In this document: one piece after another, positions 46,743 through 55,765 of the stretch
Position numbering within the stretch: position 1 is the first letter of the stretch
How the letters are laid out: every line of letters begins with the position of its first letter
Source of the DNA: CAWBRT01 sp963832365
Lineage (GTDB): Bacteria > Acidobacteriota > Terriglobia > Terriglobales > Acidobacteriaceae
DNA length: 64,000 nucleotides
NCBI GenBank assembly: GCA_963832365.1
Contig: CAWHUL010000009.1
Coordinates: forward strand, 1-64,000
Direction of reading: 5' to 3'
Translations under genes and position numbers: made by a program
The notes under the pieces: model-generated
What the model was told of the DNA's origin: nothing
Databases searched by the model: none
The model's input: only the letters and a program-made list of their open reading frames with translations

Positions 46743-47832
46743 TTATCCAACCTGGCGTAAGGAATTAGGGGCATAGCCAAATGTCTTAGCAGTGGCCGCA
46801 TAGGTTACATTAATTCCGTCTCTTATGCGCTGAACAAGGCCAAGGTCAATCATTCTGCGACATGACTCCTGCTCTTTGGGTAGTCAGGAACGCACGAGTA
46901 AATGGCTTTTCGTCGCGTTTTGGGAGAAACTGCTCCAGTACGTCGTCAAGTTTATTGGGCGTGTTCTTCCCAGCTGCAATCGCGCTAAGCACGACTCGAA
47001 AGGCAAAATCTTCGGCAGGCAAATGCGTGCGAATGTGTTGCACGAAAAAGTCTACTTCTTCTTCCGTAAACCTCTCCGTTGCTTGGCTGGCGCTTCCGTC
47101 GAGAATCGGATTAGCTAACCGAGCCAACTCCCAGCCTGCCTCCGTTAACAGCAGGCGGGGATTGCGCGAATCGTCCCGGTTTACGAGCTTCAGTTCCACC
47201 GGCAACCCGGTTAACAGTCCTTGCTTGCTGAGACTCGCAACAAATTGGTTTGCATAGCGTAGTCGTGACTTATCACCGTTTGGTGACTCGCTGTATGGAA
47301 AGGCAAACGCCAACGCATCATCCCGATGAGCACCTGATTGCTTGTCCATCTGGCGAAGGAAGTCCCCCAACATCACGGCTTCGCTCGCAATCTCTGAGGC
47401 GGCCTTGGATAGAGGAACCCCATCGCGCAATACCCCGTCGCGCTGTAGCAGTTTGGCAAGTGCGCGGCATGTCGCTTTCACGGGCAGGAGCTTATTGTGT
47501 TGCCCGAAGATCCAGCGATCCACAGAAACCTCTTGACCAACTTCAAATAGGTCGTTCGGTGGTGGCGCAACCTTGATCGCGCCTCTATCCACGCTCAAAG
47601 AAGCGAACAATGCTGGTACCGCTAGCGGCCTCGGTCCATGAGCAGCATCAGCCCGGAGCTGGTTCGACTGAAAGCAGACGATGGGCGGCTGCTGAGCCGC
47701 GTCACCATGCAGCAGAATCTGATTCGAGATTGCTACAGCCACCGCTTCGGAGTAATCGCGGTATTGGCCGACGTTAAGTAGGCGGTCAAGGTCATTTTTT
47801 GTACGCTGCGACAATTCAATGCAAATAATCAT
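46743..47832 (-). pseudogene. DNA-binding protein (ribbon-helix-helix N-terminus, winged-helix C-terminus)
   Basis: The first 45 residues (IELSQRTKNDLDRLLNVGQY, RDYSEAVAVAISNQILL) resemble a ribbon-helix-helix domain. The remainder is helical, and the uninterrupted frame stops at 46846. A shifted frame from about 46860 continues RRMIDLGLVQRIRDGINVTY to a stop at 46743, and LVQRIRDGINVTY looks like a wing, so one indel probably removed the natural end. It is 5 bp upstream of the GHKL gene and co-oriented with it. Its role might be target recognition or repression; both are inferred from position. Confidence 0.55.
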
Positions 47833-47999
47833 AAGCCACCATGCAAACTAATGATTGCCAATAATGCAAACATTGTCAATAGATAGTCGACTATATGTAA
47901 AAATATCTTAGAAATGTTACCGACGATACAACCATGGTTTGAGACATTAACTGGCGAATCATAACAGTTAATAGGCTTTATTGGCAGTTACTGGTAGTT

Positions 48000-48236
48000 A
48001 TGATAGACTACATGCTGCTTATGGCGATTTGGCTCGACCTGGAAGGCTTGGAGGATTACCTGAAAATTCCCAAGTCCACTTTGTATCGACTCGTGCAGCA
48101 GGGACGCCTACCGGGATATAAGGTCGGGCGCACCTGGAGGTTTGACCAGGACGAAATTGACCGTTGGATCAGGGCAAAGGGAAGTAAACCCGGAAGCGCG
48201 ACCCAGGAGATGTCAAAGCGTGATAAAGAAAATTGA
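48000..48236 (+). CDS. Helix-turn-helix (excisionase-like) protein
   Basis: The 78-residue product has the HTH_17 pattern: LEDYLKIPKSTLYRLVQQGR, then LPGYKVGRTWRFDQDEIDRW. It overlaps the methyltransferase gene by 17 bp and precedes it. In restriction-modification loci, such small proteins can act as controller or specificity factors. It is divergent from the RHH/GHKL/DUF4263 operon across a 170 bp AT-rich space, which should hold both promoters. Confidence 0.75.
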   Translation: MIDYMLLMAIWLDLEGLEDYLKIPKSTLYRLVQQGRLPGYKVGRTWRFDQDEIDRWIRAKGSKPGSATQEMSKRDKEN

Positions 48237-49416
48237 TCAGGCCGTACTTCGTGATGGGATTCACAGTAGTGACCCCGTCTCTGGCCTGACGCACAACTTC
48301 TACAGATATCCGGCTCGATTTTCGCCACTTTTCACTAGAGCTGTAATCGAGACTTTCACCCAACCAGGAGACGTGGTCTACGACCCCTTCATGGGGGGAG
48401 CGACAACAATCGTCGAAGCCTGCGCACTAGGCCGACGAGCCGTCGGCACCGACATCAACAGCTTGGCTTTGTTTCTCGCTGACGTGAAGACCACAGTTCT
48501 CAGTGGTGAGCAGATTTCTTCGGTCCGGTCCTGGGCTGAACGTTTGGTCTGCAAGTTAAATGTGTGGAGGAAAGTTCCCCGCGCAGTCGAATGGGCAGAT
48601 TCCGGCTATCAACGAAACATTAGCAGCAAAGAGACATGGCGGATCAGAAAACTTCTTGAGATCGCATTGGCTGAGATCGAGACTTTGCGGACAGCTAAAG
48701 AACAGCAGTTTGCTCGATGCATTGCATTGAAAACAGCGCAGTGGGCACTGGATTCCCGAAAAGATATCCCTCCAGTTCGAGAGTTCCGACAACAGTTCGT
48801 ATTCAATGCAAATGAAATGGCGAAGTCGTCGATTCAATATGCGCGCGCTATTGCCAATTCGCGCGAACTTTATGGGTATCCAACAGTGCAGCCGGTGTGT
48901 CTGCAGAGATCGGTTGTCGGTGTTGAGGACGACCCCGCAATTGCCGCTTGCCGACCCATATCCCTTGTATTGACTTCGCCGCCCTACCCTGGCGTGCACG
49001 TGCTTTACCATCGCTGGCAAGTGCAAGGGCGACGAGAAACACCAGCGCCGTTCTGGATTGCAAATTCTCTCGATGGCAACGGTTCGTCGTTTTACACATT
49101 CGGCGATCGCGGGCGGGAGCAGCTTGATCCGTATTTCGATCATGCCTTAGCCGCATTCAGATCGCTGTCAAAGGTGGTTAGCGCAAACACGGCGGTCGTA
49201 CAGATGGTCGCGTTCTCGGAACCAAGCTGGCAACTCCCGCGCTATTTGAAGGTAATGGGGCAAGCGGGCTTCACTGAGAATAAGATCCCCGGACTGGCTA
49301 CTAAACGCGACGGAAGGATCTGGCGGTCAGTTCCTAACCGGAAGTGGTACGCCAGCCAGCGAGGGGTTACGCCCAGCAGTGACGAGGTAGTCCTATTTCA
49401 TCGGGTTTCGCGATAG
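48220..49416 (+). CDS. DNA methyltransferase (N4/N6 type)
   Basis: GTG 48220 follows AGGAGA and overlaps the HTH gene. Motif I (DPFMGGATTIVEACALGRRA, about residues 52-71) precedes the catalytic TSPPYPGVHVLYHR (about 252-265). The first 25 residues include DPVSGLTHNFYRYPARFSP, a FYRYPARF motif typical of the N4/N6 methyltransferase family with an N-terminal motif X. Between them lies a helical insertion that could recognise DNA. No restriction gene follows it, but the divergent GHKL/DUF4263 operon is next to it. It would protect host DNA from that system if they work together. Confidence 0.85.
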   Translation: MIKKIDQAVLRDGIHSSDPVSGLTHNFYRYPARFSPLFTRAVIETFTQPGDVVYDPFMGGATTIVEACALGRRAVGTDINSLALFLADVKTTVLSGEQISSVRSWAERLVCKLNVWRKVPRAVEWADSGYQRNISSKETWRIRKLLEIALAEIETLRTAKEQQFARCIALKTAQWALDSRKDIPPVREFRQQFVFNANEMAKSSIQYARAIANSRELYGYPTVQPVCLQRSVVGVEDDPAIAACRPISLVLTSPPYPGVHVLYHRWQVQGRRETPAPFWIANSLDGNGSSFYTFGDRGREQLDPYFDHALAAFRSLSKVVSANTAVVQMVAFSEPSWQLPRYLKVMGQAGFTENKIPGLATKRDGRIWRSVPNRKWYASQRGVTPSSDEVVLFHRVSR

Positions 49417-49636
49417 CAGAGTTGCCAGCGGTGTGCCGGAGAAGGTCGTCCGCGTGGTAACGAAAAACAGCCGTACGCTCAAGTTCAAGCAGGCAGGCTT
49501 CGAGGAACAGTGAACGGCAGATTCAAGTCTTGCCAGTGCGAGAGACAGTCACTCAACTCACTAGAAAGACCCCGGGTTACCAGGACGAGGTTGTCAGATC
49601 CTCCGTTAGACTAGAAGAGGTAGGTGGCGGCCTTGA
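49417..49636. other. Intergenic region between convergent methyltransferase and HAD genes
   Basis: The 220 bp contain no gene I can support. A short frame ending in ALKFKQAGFEEQ-like sequence near 49510 may be a fragment, but it is too short to assign. Confidence 0.3.
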
Positions 49637-50509
49637 TTACAAAGCGTCAAGACTTTCCACTATACTGAGCACTTCGTTGAAGTTGTTGATTGTCCAAGTT
49701 GGTTGGATCGTCCGCGTGCGCAGCTTCTTGTCTTCCTCGATCTCCGCGTTGGTCCAGTATGTGATCTTCACCAACTCCGCGTAATTGTGCTCGTCATATT
49801 TGCGTCCGTATTGAGCCAATACGTCATGAACGCCGCACGCCTGCGCCAAGAGGATATCCTTGGTCGCGCTGTCCCCGATGTAGATGGCCTCGGCGGGCTT
49901 AATCTGTAACTTGTCCAGCACGGGCACAATGAACGCCGAATCGGGTTTGCGAGCGCCCTCTGGAGCCGCTATTTGGATGGGGATGCATGACTTGTACCGC
50001 GCTTCGTCCTCGTAATACCGGACATCACGCGGGGTGATACCTTGGGGGATGCCGTGATCCGGAGGAGAGACCAAGGCGTCAAACAGACTGTCTATATTGA
50101 GCTGCCGCAGTCGGTATTCGGCGTAGAATCGCAATGAATCCGTAACCGCAACCAGCATCTTGCCGCGCTTTTTCATGGTCGATAGCGTTTCCGCCACGCC
50201 TTCGTACAACCGAAGCGTGTCCTTTCGGACCCTTCGAAAAGCACGAATCGCGGAATCATAGCGTGTAAGCAACTCGCTGGTGGCTAACCCCTGATGCGCG
50301 TGCGCTAGCACATCGAGTTGCTCGACGGCGAAGCTGTACTCCGTTGTCTTGTGGTGTTCGTGTACCCGCTTGAATGATGCTTTCAACGTTTCCTGGTCGA
50401 TTCCAGTTATGTCAGAAAGATTCGCCACCATTGCCAGGAAACTCGGGACGTAGTAATCGACCCAGTTGTAAAGCGTATTATCGAGGTCAGTGAGGATAGC
50501 TTTAATCAT
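49637..50509 (-). CDS. HAD-family hydrolase
   Basis: Motif I TDLDNTLYNWV supplies the nucleophile Asp8 and Asp10. Motif II is VAVTDSLRF, motif III the Lys in ARKPDSAF (near residue 188) and motif IV YIGDSATKDI (near 215). The 290-residue length and the helical cap between motifs I and II match phosphatase-type HAD proteins. Its start is 6 bp after the stop of the membrane-GAF gene, so the two were co-transcribed before the IS21 insertion. A second HAD N-terminus fragment is found at 55513, so this pair may have been duplicated in the island. The substrate is unknown. Confidence 0.85.
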   Translation of the reverse strand: MIKAILTDLDNTLYNWVDYYVPSFLAMVANLSDITGIDQETLKASFKRVHEHHKTTEYSFAVEQLDVLAHAHQGLATSELLTRYDSAIRAFRRVRKDTLRLYEGVAETLSTMKKRGKMLVAVTDSLRFYAEYRLRQLNIDSLFDALVSPPDHGIPQGITPRDVRYYEDEARYKSCIPIQIAAPEGARKPDSAFIVPVLDKLQIKPAEAIYIGDSATKDILLAQACGVHDVLAQYGRKYDEHNYAELVKITYWTNAEIEEDKKLRTRTIQPTWTINNFNEVLSIVESLDAL

Positions 50510-50515
50510 GACTAC

Positions 50516-51142
50516 TCACTCGATGATCAGTTCCAATTGTCGCCGAAATAACTTGCTGATCTTCTGCTCCATCCCTTCCTCATCATCAAACGCATCCGGG
50601 CGGTCCGAGTCCATGTATAAAACGGCACGCGCAAACTTGCCGTCGCGGCCTAACGGATATGCAAAGAACGACCGCCTGTCCTTCGGTAAGCGTGCCAGTT
50701 CATCGACGGCGAATGACCAGCGGTCTTTCATCGCGGCCTCGAAGGTCACGCCCTGCGGGACTTTGTATGCATGGGGTGTAACCGTCTTAAAGCACTGCCC
50801 CACTATACCGTGCGAGAACGGAAACACTCGCCCTTTGCCATACCGATTCGGCTCGTAGTCGGTAATTTGTTCGTAGAGTTGCCGACTCTTGCTTTTCAGG
50901 TGGTGAATCGTCAGGCGATCATCGCCGTGAAGTTCCAGAATCGCATAGATCGTTGGAAGAATCGACTCCAGCAGTTCAGTTTTGGCGTAATACGAGGGAG
51001 AGATGGCAGCCAAGAACTGCACCAAGTAGACCGCCACAAATGCCACCGCCCACGGAGCCACGGCACCCTTCGGGTCAGAGTAAGCGCGTAACCCCAGCGC
51101 AAAAATAGGGGCGATAAATACGCCCAATGCAGCGGTTATGAA
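50516..51142 (-). pseudogene. Membrane protein with GAF-like domain, 3' part (gene split by IS21)
   Basis: The main part has two membrane helices (IFITAALGVFIAPIFALGLR, WAVAFVAVYLVQFLAAI) and a GAF-like domain of about 140 residues (GIVGQCFKTVTPHAYKVPQG, RRSFFAYPLGRDGKFARAVL, YMDSDRPDAF). It continues from the N-terminal piece at 53955-54011 when the IS21 element and one TATCC copy are removed; the joined frame reads VIHRI-FITAALG and would give 227 residues. As written, IS21 sequence supplies 19 foreign residues and a fortuitous start. It is adjacent to the HAD gene and may signal through it, but the protein is now disrupted. Confidence 0.7.
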
Positions 51143-51389
51143 TATCCTGGGTATTCCGGTGAAGGTGAACGCTGATTCCGGAGGGAAGCCGAACGGCATT
51201 CCGGAACGAAGGTGAACAGCAGTCGGAGCGAAGCGACGCTGGCATGGTGATTGTGGAGTAAGTGTTCGGAATCGTCAAGAGCGATGATCCGGAGCGAAGC
51301 GAAGGAAGCTTTTCAAGCGGGGATTTGGGGTGCAGGGGAAAGGGGCAGCAGCCCCTTTGCCCCTGCTTCATTAATGTCGAAGAAGCGAT

Positions 51390-52145
51390 TCATTCTTGCT
51401 TCTCATTCGGTGGTAGGTCGCGTTTTTTGCGCATGGATTCTCCGCGCATTTCGATGCGATGGGCGTTGTGAACCAGACGGTCCAGGATGCCATCGGCGAT
51501 GGTGGGATCGCCGATTTGCTCGTGCCAGCGGGAGACCGGAAGTTGAGATGTGAGGATGGTGGAACGGGTTTGGTAACGATCCTCGCAGATCTCCCAGATT
51601 TCGCGACGCTCGGTATCATTCAGCGGTGCCATGGCCCAGTCATCAATGACCAGAACGTCGATGCGACTCAGCCGTGCCAGCAGGTTGCGCAAGCTTCCAT
51701 CCGCTCGGGCCAGGGCTAGATCACGCAGCAAGGCTGCCGCCCGCAGATAGAGAGCCGAGTGGCCGTCGCGACAGGCTTTCTGCGCCAGCGCCAAAGCGAT
51801 GAAGCTCTTGCCCACGCCGGTCGGCCCCAACACGAAAACGTTCTCGTGATTGCGAACCCAGACTGAGTCTTTTGTCAGAGCACGCATCACCGACTTGTCC
51901 AGTCCACGTACAGCACGATAGTCGATGTCTTCCACGCAGGCCGGCCCCCGCAGCTTGGCCGCTTTCAGTCTTCGCACCAGCGCCTGATTCTCGCGCCAGT
52001 TCCATTGTTGATCGACCAGCAGAGAGAGCCGCTCCAGGAAACTCAGCTCGTTAACAGCTCGATCTTGCTCTTGCGTCTTCAGGGCGTCGAACATGCCCTG
52101 CAACCGCATAGCCAGCAGTTTCTCCATCATCGGTTGGTTTAGCAT
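51390..52145 (-). CDS. istB: IS21 helper ATPase IstB
   Basis: The 251-residue AAA+ ATPase of IS21 has Walker A GPTGVGKSFIALA (about residues 107-119), Walker B VLVIDDWAMAP, a sensor region ILTSQLPVSRWH and a C-terminal DRLVHNAHRIEMRGESMRKK. It directs target choice and stimulates the IstA transposase. Its start overlaps the end of istA by 7 bp, as is usual. The frame is intact, so the element may still be active. Confidence 0.95.
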   Translation of the reverse strand: MLNQPMMEKLLAMRLQGMFDALKTQEQDRAVNELSFLERLSLLVDQQWNWRENQALVRRLKAAKLRGPACVEDIDYRAVRGLDKSVMRALTKDSVWVRNHENVFVLGPTGVGKSFIALALAQKACRDGHSALYLRAAALLRDLALARADGSLRNLLARLSRIDVLVIDDWAMAPLNDTERREIWEICEDRYQTRSTILTSQLPVSRWHEQIGDPTIADGILDRLVHNAHRIEMRGESMRKKRDLPPNEKQE

Positions 52146-53710
52146 GACACACGCCCTCCTTTGTCGAAGTACTCGGCACCGCGGACATTGTCATGCGTCA
52201 AGGGCGGAGGGCTGGATGGCGGCGGAGACAAGGGAAGGGCGTCGAGCGAGTTCTTTAAGATCGATTTTACGCTCTGATACCGGCACGCCCCTGCGAGTAG
52301 TGCCCGTTCTGCAGCGGCTTCCACCCGCTGCGCAGAGTACTGCTGCGCCAAGCGAATGATGCCGAGACAAGAACGATAGCCCATCTCCGGGTGGGGCTTT
52401 TCGTTGAGGATTCTCTCGAACAACTGCGCCGTGTTCGGACCGATGCTGCGTGCCCAGTTCACCATGCGCGAAGGCGGCCATTCCAGATGGGCCTGATGAC
52501 TTCTGGGGCGGTGCTCCTTTTGGGTGATGCTTTTACCACGCTCGCGACTGCGTATGTGGGAGGCAATCCGATTGCCCTTGTGAAAGATCTCTACGGTGGT
52601 CGGGGTGGAGCGAACCTCCACTATTTGCTGCACCAAGGTGTACGGCGCACTGTAGAAGTTGCCGTCAAAGGCGACGTGATAGTCAATGTTGACGGTGGCA
52701 TGTAACCACTCGCTCATGTCGAAGCGCTCGACCGGCAATGGTGCCAGAGCTGCCTTCTCTAAGCTGTGAAACAGACTGGCCCGCGATCCGTCCCGCTTGC
52801 GGAAAGGGCGCTCGTTCAGTCGCACCAGCAGCTCGCGAATTGCCTGGTTGAGTTCCGGCAGGCTAAAGAACTTCCGGTTTCGCAGCGCCGCTACGATCCA
52901 GCGTTCAACGACTTGTACTCCACTTTCGACCTTAGCCTTGTCCCGCGGCTTGTACGGCCGGGCCGGCACCACTCCCATCCCATAGTGCACCGCGAACTCC
53001 TGGTAGGTGGGATTCAGATCAGGGTCGTAGCGGCAAGCTCGGGTGACGGCCGTCTTGGTGTTGTCTGGTACCGTCAGGGTCGGCACTCCGCCGAAGAACT
53101 CCAGCGCGTGGATATGCGCCTGAATCCAGGCTTCCAGTTGCTGGTCACGAGTCGCCTCTACGTAGGTGTAGGAACTGGCTCCCAGCACGGAAACAAACAA
53201 CGAAGCCGGCCACGCCTGCCCGGTGGTGGCGTCATACACCGAGATCGTCGCCCCGGCCCAGTCGACGAACATCTTTTCGCCGGCTTTGTGTTCCTGGCGC
53301 AGCACCACATCCAAGTGCCGCCGCCAGTGCTGATAGCGTTCGCAAAACCAACTGTAGCGATACCCCTCGGGATTCGCCTGCCGATATTCTTCCCACACCA
53401 ACTGCAGCGTCAGATGGCGGTGTTGCTGGAGCTGTTGATGAATGGCATTCCAGTCCGGTTGTGGTCGCTGCCGCACCACTGGTGCCGGCACCGATTGGTT
53501 CCCAAACAGCTTGGCTTCCAGGTCTTCTTCGCCCAAGCCTTCCGGCAATGGCCAACCGATCCCAGCCGCCGTCGCCCGTTCCAGATACTCGTGGACCGTG
53601 CCCACGCCGACCCCACAACAACGTGCGATCTGGCGCTGCCCGAGACCCAACTCAAAGCGTAACCGCAGGACTTCCTTCGTTTTCCGCATGGACAATCTCC
53701 TGGCCGGCAC
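52139..53710 (-). CDS. istA: IS21 transposase IstA
   Basis: This 523-residue DDE transposase has an N-terminal helix-turn-helix (LRLRFELGLGQRQIARCCGV). The catalytic triad is in MFVDWAGATI, TVPDNTKTAV and AKVESGVQVVERW, and a C-terminal extension includes HYHVAFDGNFYSAPY-type sequence (DYHVAFDGNFYSAPYTL). Length and domain order are normal for the family. It is followed by istB in the same direction. No frameshift is present. Confidence 0.95.
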   Translation of the reverse strand: MPARRLSMRKTKEVLRLRFELGLGQRQIARCCGVGVGTVHEYLERATAAGIGWPLPEGLGEEDLEAKLFGNQSVPAPVVRQRPQPDWNAIHQQLQQHRHLTLQLVWEEYRQANPEGYRYSWFCERYQHWRRHLDVVLRQEHKAGEKMFVDWAGATISVYDATTGQAWPASLFVSVLGASSYTYVEATRDQQLEAWIQAHIHALEFFGGVPTLTVPDNTKTAVTRACRYDPDLNPTYQEFAVHYGMGVVPARPYKPRDKAKVESGVQVVERWIVAALRNRKFFSLPELNQAIRELLVRLNERPFRKRDGSRASLFHSLEKAALAPLPVERFDMSEWLHATVNIDYHVAFDGNFYSAPYTLVQQIVEVRSTPTTVEIFHKGNRIASHIRSRERGKSITQKEHRPRSHQAHLEWPPSRMVNWARSIGPNTAQLFERILNEKPHPEMGYRSCLGIIRLAQQYSAQRVEAAAERALLAGACRYQSVKSILKNSLDALPLSPPPSSPPPLTHDNVRGAEYFDKGGRVSC

Positions 53711-53954
53711 CCTGATCTCCTTATCGATGGAGTTTTTAATGCCGGGTTATTGTCCAGCGTCACTGCTGCTCCTGCTGTTCGTCTGTGGAAAACATTCCGC
53801 TCCAAGCCGAACGCCATTCCGGCAGGTGACAAAAACTGTTCGCCTTCCCACCGGAATCGGTGTTCACCTTCAGACCGGAATACTGTTCGGATTCACAACG
53901 GAATGGTGTTCGGCTTCAGACCGGAATCGCGTTCATCTTCGACCGGATTCCCCA

Positions 53955-54011
53955 TATCCGATGTATCACCAGGAACGCCTGCACGCGGAATGCATAGGGT
54001 CGCCATTGCAT
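53955..54011 (-). pseudogene. N-terminal piece of the IS21-interrupted membrane-GAF gene
   Basis: Nineteen codons from ATG 54011 read MQWRPYAFRVQAFLVIHRI and end exactly at the TATCC duplication. They continue in frame with ITAALGVFIAPIF-type sequence at 51142. No strong ribosome site precedes this ATG, so the original start could lie further upstream. Confidence 0.65.
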
Positions 54012-54590
54012 TGAATGATTGTACTTTAGCCGGCCCGAAAGTTGCGACGCCCCTGCGAGAGAGTCGGAGCGAGCGAGCCCATGTTGCCTCGCACAGGCCC
54101 AGGCTGATGACGCGGTCGGGCTATCGTCTAGAACTGCAAATATCGCTGCTGTCGCTTCGTATGCTGATGTGCGGTAATCGTAGCTCGCAATCTGCTTCCT
54201 GGCACCGGCGCTTGTCAAGCTGGTCAGCCGTTCTGCAAGACTCGGTTAGCTCTCGGTTAGCTCTTTCGCCTCAAGACCCTGTCGCGTGCCTCTGAGAACC
54301 CATCCGCGAAGTTTTTGTAGTTGTAACCGGCGGAGGGATCTTTCACATGGATTGCTAGGGCAAACGCGCGACGCGCAAACCGTGCAATAGAAAACAGTTC
54401 CGAACAGCATGTTTCAACAGATTTCCATAACCGCATGAAACTGATTCGGGATCAGGTGCTCTGCCCAGAGCTGCCATCTGGGCCGGCATGGCTTTCACTT
54501 TCAATTCAGCTCAAGCCGCCCTGAATATCCGGCGACAATTCATTGACCAAGATCGCATCCTCAGCAAGCACCCACCCAATACCTGCCCGT
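54012..54590. other. Gene-free stretch after the interrupted gene
   Basis: The 579 bp show no convincing gene on either strand. Readable frames lack ribosome sites and family features. They may be decayed DNA. Confidence 0.4.
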
Positions 54591-55430
54591 CTATCTCTCG
54601 CCTTCCCAGCATTGCCGTACGAGAAACATGAGATAGTCAAGTTGCTCCTCGTCGTCAAGTTTGAACTGGCGGTTGAGCGGCTGCCACCCCTTACCATCGG
54701 ACACTAGATCCACAAGCAGCCGTTTCGGATCATTGTAATTTCCGGGCAGTAGGAAGATTAAAAGGCGGTCGGATCGAAAATGCACCTCAACAAACTTCCG
54801 TTTCGCACCAGCATAATAGGCAAGGCCGTAAGTCCAAATTTCCTCTCGTATGGAGGGATCGATCTCCCTGATCCTTTTACTGAAGCTTTTACAGAGGTCA
54901 CGAAGGTCCGGGCGACGGCGACACACTGAGAGATGCTCTTCTATCGTCTTCATCGTTTTTTTCCCTCCGCTTTTCGTAGAGCTGCCAGAACTGCTCGTTC
55001 GACTTGTTATCAGTGGTTGGAAGTTAACGTCGAAATCGACGTCGGCCTGCCCAGCGTCTTCCAGTTGCGGAGGGCTAATTGCAGAAAGCGTTTGGGGAGT
55101 GATTACACCTTGATCCGTCCCTCTTGCGGCCATGGCATCAACCTCGTCCGCAACGCTGTTAAGTATTTTCACGGCATCATGGAGCGCTACCTCGTAAAAC
55201 TCGCGACTCGCGCTAATACGTAGCGCTTCCAATTTGGCACTGATTTCTCGCTCGGCGCGTCGGCAATCGGAAACTCTTCGCTCATAGGCCACTTCGAAGG
55301 GTTCTGGTACGCCAGTAGCGGCGGAAATCTCGGCGGCTCGTGTTTTAGGAAATTTTGTTGTCATTCCGATTTTGAGGCGATTCGACCGGAGCGAAGGATT
55401 GAACAAAATGTATACATACCCTTCAGCCAT
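54591..55430 (-). CDS. GIY-YIG/T5orf172-like nuclease with DUF5655 C-terminal domain
   Basis: ATG 55430 follows GAGGTACAAAG. The N-terminal 100 residues have EGYVYILFNPS, LKIGMTTKFPKTRAAEISAA and a later SREFYEV, the pattern of the T5orf172/MUG113 branch of GIY-YIG nucleases. A linker with Ser/Lys-rich sequence leads to a C-terminal DUF5655-like domain (FVEVHFRSDRLLIFLLPGNY, DPKRLLVDLVSDGKGWQPLN, DYLMFLVRQCWEG). DUF5655 is found in many predicted restriction and defence proteins. The 279-residue protein should cut or bind DNA or RNA. It faces the same way as the following nuclease genes. Confidence 0.75.
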   Translation of the reverse strand: MAEGYVYILFNPSLRSNRLKIGMTTKFPKTRAAEISAATGVPEPFEVAYERRVSDCRRAEREISAKLEALRISASREFYEVALHDAVKILNSVADEVDAMAARGTDQGVITPQTLSAISPPQLEDAGQADVDFDVNFQPLITSRTSSSGSSTKSGGKKTMKTIEEHLSVCRRRPDLRDLCKSFSKRIREIDPSIREEIWTYGLAYYAGAKRKFVEVHFRSDRLLIFLLPGNYNDPKRLLVDLVSDGKGWQPLNRQFKLDDEEQLDYLMFLVRQCWEGER

Positions 55431-55512
55431 CTTTGTACCTCGTGCGGCTGTCATTGGCCTAACGCAATGAACGCCCGTCTTCCGCGACGTGATTTCGACC
55501 TTGCAGCCGCGG

Positions 55513-55623
55513 TCAGTCCTCGAGCCTGGCCAGCATGGCCGAATACGATCTGTGCCAGGTACCTACCCAATCAAAAAGGGTGTTGCCTAGGTCGGTGATA
55601 ACGATTGAGATTGGCTTTTTCAC
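55513..55623 (-). pseudogene. N-terminal fragment of a second HAD-type gene
   Basis: From GTG 55623 the frame reads VKKPISIVITDLGNTLFDWV and then GTWHRSYSAMLARLED before a stop. It matches the first 36 residues of the HAD protein at 49637-50509 (ILTDLDNTLYNWV). The second catalytic Asp is Gly here. It occupies an otherwise gene-free 311 bp space and shows that another HAD gene stood here. Confidence 0.6.
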
Positions 55624-55765
55624 TTTGTCCCCTTGCTGGAGCGAAACCAGCAGTTGAGGTTCCCTCAATCAGAACCAGAACCTTGACCACCCCTGTTTAG
55701 AATCAGTGTGGCTCTTGGTGTCTCGGCCCAAAACAAACATCGATGCTCGTCGGGCTCCTACGCGT

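Larger units (their letters stand above)
51148..53954 (-). mobile_element. Complete IS21-family insertion sequence, 2807 bp
   Basis: The ends begin TGGGTATTCCGGTGAAGG (low side) and, reverse-complemented, TGGGGAATCCGGTCGAAG (high side), both followed by further CCGG-centred repeats. A 5 bp target duplication TATCC flanks it at 51143-51147 and 53955-53959. Removing the element and one repeat restores a reading frame in the interrupted gene. The element carries istA and istB. Confidence 0.92.
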
